Source of the DNA: Siderastrea siderea
Lineage: Eukaryota; Cnidaria; Anthozoa; Scleractinia; Rhizangiidae
NCBI GenBank assembly: GCA_964030785.1
Contig: OZ034969.1
Span: forward strand, 74,074,770 to 74,138,769
Length of the DNA: 64,000 bases
Direction of reading: 5' to 3'
Below the pieces are notes generated by a model, which had not been told where the DNA came from, ran no database searches, and worked only from the letters and a program-made list of their open reading frames with translations. Both the position numbers and the translations under genes were made by a program. This document shows, in pieces, positions 58,801 to 64,000 of the stretch; the first letter of the stretch is position 1, and every line of letters begins with the position of its first letter.

Positions 58801-59950
58801 AGTACAGAGACTGGTGTATCGAACTACATGCACGCAAGTACTGTTCATTGGATATGCCACAGATGGCTAAACTGATAACAGTGAGATAATAACACAGGCA
58901 CACATTCAATTGTGAGCGAACTAGGGAACAATTATTGACATAAGCACCAAGTGCTGATATAGATACCAAGTTAAGGCAGCTGATGACATCCATTGTTTGG
59001 ATATCAAGTTCACTGGAATGTTTGTAACGCAATATATCGATAAACAGCGTCTCTGTGGCCAAGGCATATTGATAGTCAACAATGCAACGCTCTCGTAGTT
59101 AACTAAACTTTACACGTAAAGTGAACATAATATTTTTATGCATTTTGCCAACGAGTTAACCAATTTTTGCAGGACAAATGCCATGCACGGTCCATAAATG
59201 AAAGATCCAAAAGTGCAGGTAGGAATAATGATGACGATGATTTACTGTGGAAATGAAATATTTTTGAGACGTTTCCATTAAAGGAGACAAAAGTTTTCCA
59301 TAGAAGGCCTTGATAAATTTTGTTTTGCTTTACAAGGGTGCTCCAAAACGCTTTCAATTTGCAGCCTATCCTTTTCACTAATAGGGTCAGACCTCGTGTA
59401 CTTGTATAAATTGCGTCCCTTTATGCTGTGTAGATAAAATCATTGCGCGGGACTATTGAAAAGAAAGCTCTTCGAATGTACAAAATATACTTTCGTATTT
59501 TTCTTAACTTTTTCAAACAGTCGGGTCTTTCGGTCTACCTGATAACAGTACCTTTTAATTGTTTAAGATCTCGAAATAGACTACCTATCCTAGTCGACCA
59601 CTTTTCCTGTTTAGTTGTTGATCGCTTACAAAAGGTTCGACTGTACTTTGCATCTTTTTGAATAGTCGTGAAATTTTGAACAAAAAGTGTCATAATTTCC
59701 TTACCTTTTTGTATCCTACTTCTCTTGCAGGCGACTACTCCCTCCAGTTTTCAACCCTTCAAGGAATGGCTGCTTACGTCATTATCCAGGAATTTACAAA
59801 TTTGACATCTTTAACTGTCTGTTTTTGGATGAAAACTGACGACAAAAAGAATTCTGGGACACCATTCAGCTATTCCACTTTTGAGGAAGGCAATGAGTTA
59901 CTCCTGCTTAACTATCAAAAGTTTGAGTTGTTTATCCATGGAGAAAAAAG
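52824..59950 (+). CDS. Gene D: secreted PAN-like / pentraxin-like protein, 3' end not found
   Basis: Exons found are 52824-53123, 59173-59218 and 59731-59950, with phases 0, 1, 2. Exon 1 gives a signal peptide (MLWLPLLTVVFLIHRVFAA) and a PAN/Apple-like module (HALVGHVFQTLNTDDWLRCV, CVSYNFN, FCELNDC). A 46 nt mini-exon encodes DKCHARSINERSKSA. Exon 3 starts a concanavalin-like fold of the pentraxin/LamG type: GDYSLQFSTLQGMAAYVIIQ, SLTVCFWMKT, GTPFSYST, ELLLLNYQKFELFI. At least one further exon in phase 2 would be needed to finish the fold; I found none before 62.7 kb, so it lies outside the window or is lost. The first intron (6 kb) contains an antisense DIRS element. Function unknown. Confidence 0.7.
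54098..54270. mobile_element. Foldback/MITE in gene D intron 1
   Basis: The left end (AATCCCAAAAGAAAAATGTG, then CACATTTTTCAGAGATAATT) faces an inverted copy on the right (AATTATCTCTGAAAAATGCG, then AATTTTCGTTTTGGATT). There is no ORF. Confidence 0.8.
54969..55004. repeat. Perfect 15 bp-arm hairpin near DIRS end
   Basis: GTTATATACCCACTC (54969-54983), a loop GAAAGG, then the exact reverse complement to 55004. It sits just outside the DIRS-derived block, so it may mark the edge of the insertion. Confidence 0.8.
55200..55450 (-). repeat. Degenerate tandem repeat in DIRS 3' end
   Basis: TTAGCGGACACACCC or its variants GTTGGTGGACACACCC and GTTAGTGGACACACCC recur five or six times at 40-60 bp spacing. 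Confidence 0.65.
55525..56620 (-). pseudogene. DIRS tyrosine recombinase, frameshifted
   Basis: The first part (56063-56540) reads RQWDPFPASELQLRYFASWL, VSFPTIKLYLARIRFSHIEN, LLLRGIKRTNGLSSRRRLPI and FPLAFLGFLRSSEF, where LGFLRSSEF carries the first catalytic Arg. After a frame change near 56060, the second part holds SHSFRIGAATTAAEVGLPPG, the HxxR box. A further shift puts LGRWSSNCYTQYIR, with the nucleophilic Tyr, in another frame. All catalytic landmarks are recognisable but cannot be read as one frame. Confidence 0.85.
56640..57100 (-). pseudogene. DIRS reverse transcriptase, frameshifted and truncated
   Basis: FPSDRDLLGMHWQGKFHMDL, PLPFGVRSSPFLFNRLADAF and IQAIMHYLDDYFTVGPP form the RT palm, with YLDD as catalytic motif. 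Upstream, near 57060, KKGRFLT-like and ISTEDYTLHYASF-like pieces occur in other frames. Directly after VGPP the sequence jumps to VCHIRGTDNSIADALSRFQM, which is normally the far end of RNase H, so several hundred codons are missing here. Confidence 0.85.
57426..58848 (-). pseudogene. DIRS gag-like ORF
   Basis: A long open frame from an ATG at 58848 to 57547, with a frame change near 57690. The Ser/Pro/Gln-rich N-terminal part is followed by the conserved DIRS gag block: YIDFADLLADNLYPHPSL, NQFKLEVNPQDPSALAIVPS, LHSWLQAWNIYLRTVHHHFP, LAPDLLAYQDQICKFSRKFR and SAWIMYDIAFRYMAASNPSL, ending in SWDKINDQLYNDILKEK. In the next frame (57653-57426), SPNFTCRDFNRRFCPSRQLP resembles the CCCH zinc finger at the end of such gag proteins, with some cysteines lost. 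The element is not active in this form. Confidence 0.8.
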
Positions 59951-60110
59951 GTAATAAAGCAGTTTTCGAACGTACCCGGCTGTATCTTTTCAAATACAGT
60001 ATTTTTTAGATTAATTTCACTCTTTTGATTAGTCATGACAGCTTGTAATATCATTAGTTTTTCAGTATCATTAGTTTTTCAGCTTGTAATATCAGTAGAT
60101 CTTTCAGTAT

Positions 60111-60425
60111 GGCTGAGTCTAAGCTTTGGAATGCGCTTCCACCAGAGTTGCGCAACATCTCTTCTCTGAGTACTTTTAAATCTTGCCTGAAGACACACCT
60201 TTTTAAATAAGCTTTTGATATTTAGGATTATTTATGCTTTATTCTTTTTTGTATCACTTAAGTTATTTATAGGGCCTATTAATTAGCATTATCCTACTAC
60301 TGTAGTTTTTTCTCAACGTATTGTACTGCGCTTTTGATCATTTTATTTAAAAAGCGCATCAGAAGTCAATTTATTATAATTAATATTACAATTATTATTA
60401 TTATTATTATTATTATGATTATTAT
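60111..60425 (+). mobile_element. LINE 3' end fragment
   Basis: 60111-60209 encodes MAESKLWNALPPELRNISSL then STFKSCLKTHLFK, the last residues of CR1/L2-like LINE ORF2. It is followed by about 180 bp ending in GCGCTTTTGATCATTTTATT and a run of ATT (60388-60425), the typical 3' tail. It is strongly 5'-truncated. Confidence 0.75.
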
Positions 60426-60429
60426 CGTT

Positions 60430-62752
60430 ATCATGTAAAAAAATGTACCAAGAGGCGCATCATCAGGCTGTAATATTAAACAAGTAACCTTAGCAAAGGA
60501 TAAGCAAAGCACAAAGTTATAACTGAATAATCACAACACACGCAAACCACCCTATGAGCCAATCATTACTTAAAATAAAACACCTTCCGGAATTGCTTTT
60601 GTTATAATGGATGTTTAAGTTTTATTAGGCTGAACTCATAGACACTGTGATCAGATGTAGGGGAAACATTTTTTTTTTTATTTTACCCGATTTCCTTTGT
60701 AAACAATTTTAATATGGCTTCTATATTCCTTTTTTTAAATTTGTAGAGGAGCCTGCGGGCAAAGCCCGCCAGCGGGGCTCCATTGCTAAGCAAATTTGGT
60801 AACCTATCGATCCGAAAAATTTTGGTTGTGACGCCAGCGTACGTCCGTCCGTCCGCCCGCTCGTACAGACTCTTGGGGAGGGGGAAGGAAGTTCCAAGAC
60901 AACCCATCCAGGGTGGAGAATGCCATCTTTTCTAGGCGGGAAATCCCGCGGTGCTTTTGGGCAACCGCGTTTTTCTTGGCGGGAAATCGCATGACTTTTG
61001 AAAAAGAGGTTTCTTTAAAAAGCTTAAGTTTATTAAGCAAAACGATTGTTCGACAGAACTGTAGTTTTAAACTTGAGAAAAAAACATCTAATATCTATAA
61101 ATGGAAAGAAAAAGTTCAAAAGAATACTGGTAGAAGGCGAAAAGTTGAAGTTACGAAAGCTGCCTTCAAAGGACTTCATCGCATTGTTTTCTTCACGACG
61201 GAGAGCTTGCCTTGTTCTGAAACACAACCGAGTAAGTGCAGTTTTTAAAGGGTTTAAGGTGCATGATTTTGAGTATTACGGTCAAAGAAATTACATTTTG
61301 AAATGGAAATTTGATTTATGTCATTAGAAATGTGTCATTTACTTTCGACTTTAAAAAATTATTAGAAAACGCGATCAAAGCACAGCCGGAAGGCAACTGC
61401 ACAAGCATCGGCTTACGGCGAATAATTGCTTTCAATTTTAACTGTCGGGTCGGTTTGTGCAATTGTCGATTTTCTTGTCCTATAGTAGTCTTGTCAATAG
61501 TAATAATCTTTTAAGCGAAGCAGTTGTCGGTTTAAAGCTATTTTATCCGAAAAGCTTCCGAAAAAAGTTTTTTGCAATCCTCAAAGCGCCTAACTTTATA
61601 TAGGCTTAGTTCGCTTACTTCGCATCCGCAAAACTTATGCCATAATTTAAAGCGTGTTTGGTGTTTGTTTGTTTTCAATCTTGATGGTATAACTTTTTGA
61701 CCCGACTAATCGTGGCAGTTCATGCTATTTGTTAACTGAACATCCGAACACGATTAAGATAACCCATTTACTTCAGAATAAGTTTTATTTTGTTGCTGTA
61801 AATGAGCGCTTTTTTCGGGGGTTGAAGCGGAATATTTTCACTTTAAATATTCATTATTCCCCGCCCATTTTTCACAAGTATTCATTATTCCTTGCCTATT
61901 TTGAGATCAATATTCATTATTCCTTTAAATAGGTTGATGTTCCCAGGTATACAATTTTCAGACCCACAAAACGAGAGCGGTCAAATATTCTATTCCAATT
62001 CACAAGTTGTGCACAGGACACTGGACATGTTCTGCTGCTATCCTTCTGGAAGGTGTTAGTTCATCACTTATTACATGCTTTTTTAATGGTGCCCTCTAGT
62101 TACACCTTCAATGGCCTTGATTAAAGTGTAAGACGCATGTGGCTTCTTTATTTGCTGACTAGCAAAATAGTACCCCCCAAAAAATAAGCCAAGCAACATG
62201 TTTCAGTGAAAAGCTTTATTAAACAAACAATGACGACAATGCGGTCCAACCAATGAGTCTATATAATCTGGAAAACAATGAAGTGTTGCACGATGTTTAT
62301 AACAAGTTCTTTTGTAGGCCATTGTACAAACTTGTTCGAAAACGCGTTTATCTCCTTAACATCATCACTCGTGCAATCAAGTCGAAATTAGTGCACCTAA
62401 CAGAAATACATAATATCACACCCGCTTTAAGCGAAACATAGTCTTTTGAAGCATGTACAAAGACAACAACTGTACGTAACCATAACGACTTGTCTATCAA
62501 GAGTTACTTCTAAACCAATAAGTGAACAACGGATAAAAGATAAATGTAGTGTTTGCCTTCAGGAATAACAGGAACGGTACAAGTGCCCACAAGTACGTCA
62601 ACCGCTACATAATTTAAAAGTAGCATTCTGTTACCAATCTGAGTATCATTCCTATATCATGACACATTTTACATTGAGCACCGCTTTATGCGTTATCTAT
62701 TTTCAGCTGTAGCTGTTAGATCAGCTTTGTGATTTTTCAAAAAAGTTCGACA
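60430..62752. other. Gene-free stretch with dispersed repeat
   Basis: 60740-61250 looks like a repeat: it has CGTCCGTCCGTCCGCCCG words and two copies of GGCGGGAAATC, and 61071-61160 resembles 34073-34130 in the window. No coding region is supported up to the last gene. Confidence 0.5.
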
Positions 62753-64000
62753 TCACCGTAATCTAATACGGGTTGCTGTTCTCCCTGTTCGTGTACGACA
62801 AGAAACCCTGGATGGTCCTCCCGGCTGTTCGTCGTCTGAGGCATCTGAAGCCTCATCCTCGGAGTCAATGTCACTGTCTACGCCTCCTTTGAGTATCCGC
62901 TCAATTCTTAAAACTTCTTGCTGCGAAATTGTGTACAGTTTTTCATTTGGCAGACCCTCATTGACTACAACTTCGACGCGGTCAATAACTGAATACGGCG
63001 AATTTCGACAATCTGAATATGACTCTTTAAAGGTGTATTTGTCTCCCGTTTCACAGTTGTCGAGCCATGTTATGCTCATACAGTCGTCAACGAAATCTAT
63101 CCCGTCATTGCTCCCTTTCTTGATCAGCAAATCTTTCATAAGAACGGCAAGGAAAAATCCCCATTCCTCTTTTTTTCTACTGTGTTTCACTGCAATGGTC
63201 TCATTTTGTTTGAACAAGATGTCGCACTGAATAACTCGATTATCCTGGGAATAGCTTGACGAATTAGCATGACCTGCGGCCAAGTCTTCTGTGAGGACAT
63301 CACAACTCGAATCTTGGCGCTGCTGTAAAGAGAATGAAATAGGATAAGGTAGCTGGCCGGTTTCTTCTTTACTCTTGTCTCTTACGGTATGCTGGCGAAC
63401 GCTTCGTCCAAATGAAATGGCAAATTCACGTAAAGTTTTCTTCTCTTCAAGAGATAAATTTTGCAGATCACTTTGTACTGCATCGACAATTGCCTGTGGA
63501 ATGGGCGGAGGAGTGTTAAGCACTTTGTTAGGATAATAACTCTTGGGACCAGTGAAATATTGAAAATGACCACTGTGCATTCTCTTTTCCAGCTCTCTTA
63601 TACAGGCGGCACGCCGGATTCCGTATTCGAGTTGCGTTGGCATCGAGTCCTGTTGCCGCATTAAGGAGAAAAAATTCTCAACGATTAAAGTGGTAAGTGC
63701 GGAAAACAGAATCTGGTTGACGAGGTCTTCTTCCCCTAATTCTGTAAGAAGATTTTTTAATTTCACAAGGCTGCTATGAATCAGTTGAAATGACCTTCTT
63801 GTACAGTGAGGTATTATTTGGTCGGGACCTTGAGTAGCTGTACGGCCCGTTCGCTCACGTGTTTCCTCTCCCCAGGTCAAAAGAAAAGCAACAGCATTGT
63901 CAATGATCGATATTCCTTGATCAAAGGAAAATCTTGGTGGGCCACGGTAGTGATCAAGGTTAAATAGTTCAGCATACTTATAAAAGACATCTGACAGCTT
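62753..64000 (-). CDS. Long ORF, 3' part, transposon-like protein of unknown family
   Basis: The frame is open from the right window edge to a TGA at 62753-62755, at least 415 residues, with no start inside the window: reading from the edge it begins KLSDVFYKYAELFNLDHYRG. Motifs seen: TTLIVENFFSLMRQQDSMPT followed by QLEYGIRRAACIRELEKRM and QYFTGPKSYYP; then a helical, Gln-rich stretch, WGFFLAVLMKDLLIKKGS, and an acidic C-terminus (DSDIDSEDEASDASDDE) followed by a basic tail. The ENFFS-MR block recalls C-terminal helical parts of DNA-transposon-derived proteins, and PKSYYP-type motifs occur in repeated invertebrate hypothetical proteins, but I cannot name the family. It is intron-free over 1.2 kb, which fits a mobile or domesticated gene. 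Confidence 0.65.
   Translation of the reverse strand, partial: KLSDVFYKYAELFNLDHYRGPPRFSFDQGISIIDNAVAFLLTWGEETRERTGRTATQGPDQIIPHCTRRSFQLIHSSLVKLKNLLTELGEEDLVNQILFSALTTLIVENFFSLMRQQDSMPTQLEYGIRRAACIRELEKRMHSGHFQYFTGPKSYYPNKVLNTPPPIPQAIVDAVQSDLQNLSLEEKKTLREFAISFGRSVRQHTVRDKSKEETGQLPYPISFSLQQRQDSSCDVLTEDLAAGHANSSSYSQDNRVIQCDILFKQNETIAVKHSRKKEEWGFFLAVLMKDLLIKKGSNDGIDFVDDCMSITWLDNCETGDKYTFKESYSDCRNSPYSVIDRVEVVVNEGLPNEKLYTISQQEVLRIERILKGGVDSDIDSEDEASDASDDEQPGGPSRVSCRTRTGRTATRIRLR

Larger units (their letters stand above)
55010..59130 (-). mobile_element. DIRS-type retrotransposon, decayed and internally deleted
   Basis: Reading the minus strand from 59.1 kb down: a gag-like ORF, a CCCH-like zinc motif, reverse transcriptase with YLDD, a remnant of the RNase H end, and a tyrosine recombinase. 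This order, with a recombinase in place of an integrase, defines DIRS-group elements. Several frameshifts separate the pieces. Between the RT and recombinase, most of the RT C-terminus and RNase H is missing. A degenerate repeat (GGCGGTTAGTGGACACACCC words, 55200-55450) lies at the 3' end. The outer limits are approximate. Confidence 0.85.

Noticed and set aside
57547..58860. Possible host gene of 437 codons
   Set aside because: The conserved blocks are those of DIRS gag and it is followed by RT and recombinase in the same orientation, so it belongs to the retrotransposon.
59951..62752. Further pentraxin exon of gene D
   Set aside because: Looked for a phase-2 exon with a typical tryptophan-rich pentraxin segment; none recognisable among the LINE tail and AT-rich sequence.

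Overview
The window is metazoan nuclear DNA. It is AT-rich, its genes have short exons with GT/AG introns, and it is crowded with Penelope-like and DIRS retroelements, TIR/foldback elements, triplet and tetranucleotide microsatellites and a satellite array. Secreted PAN/Apple, EGF-like and pentraxin-like modules, together with a FoxO-type forkhead gene, suggest a cnidarian, most likely a stony coral. That taxon is inference.

Layout. 1-2 kb holds two minus-strand Penelope-like (PLE) remnants. 3.97-8.1 kb is a satellite of about 209 bp monomers containing a very recent 1,047 bp (five-monomer) duplication. 8.4-9.7 kb holds a CpG-rich duplication and a decayed coding region. 9.7-15.4 kb is mostly non-coding, with a long TATG repeat, a G-rich heptamer minisatellite and a short element with perfect 25 bp TIRs. 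15.46-20.39 kb is a four-exon plus-strand gene for a divergent FoxO-like forkhead protein (604 aa). 23.4-50.4 kb holds three paralogous genes for small secreted proteins that share one two-exon C-terminal domain: gene C (plus, 23.40-29.18 kb), gene A (minus, 35.43-38.20 kb) and gene B (plus, 44.35-50.36 kb). A and B begin with a signal peptide, a PAN-like module and an EGF exon. C begins with a signal peptide and a helical linker. 52.82-59.95 kb holds gene D, with a signal peptide, a PAN-like exon, a 46 nt mini-exon and a pentraxin/LamG-like exon; its 3' part is not found. A decayed, internally deleted DIRS-type retrotransposon lies antisense in its first intron. 62.75-64.0 kb is the 3' part of a long minus-strand ORF that runs off the window.

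The secreted genes look like one locally expanded family. Their exon borders share phases (0, then 1, then 0), so different N-terminal heads can join the same body in frame. The shared body (two aromatic/GDN blocks, FLIGGG, then WGHINFDDL) resembles, from memory, the non-catalytic beta-sandwich domain seen with bacterial GH32-type enzymes; this needs a profile search. The most interesting items are this family, the FoxO-like gene without recognisable Akt-site and transactivation regions, the satellite with higher-order repeat, and a PLE copy with about 200 bp inverted arms that carry hammerhead-ribozyme-like motifs. All gene models come from reading splice sites and frames by eye.
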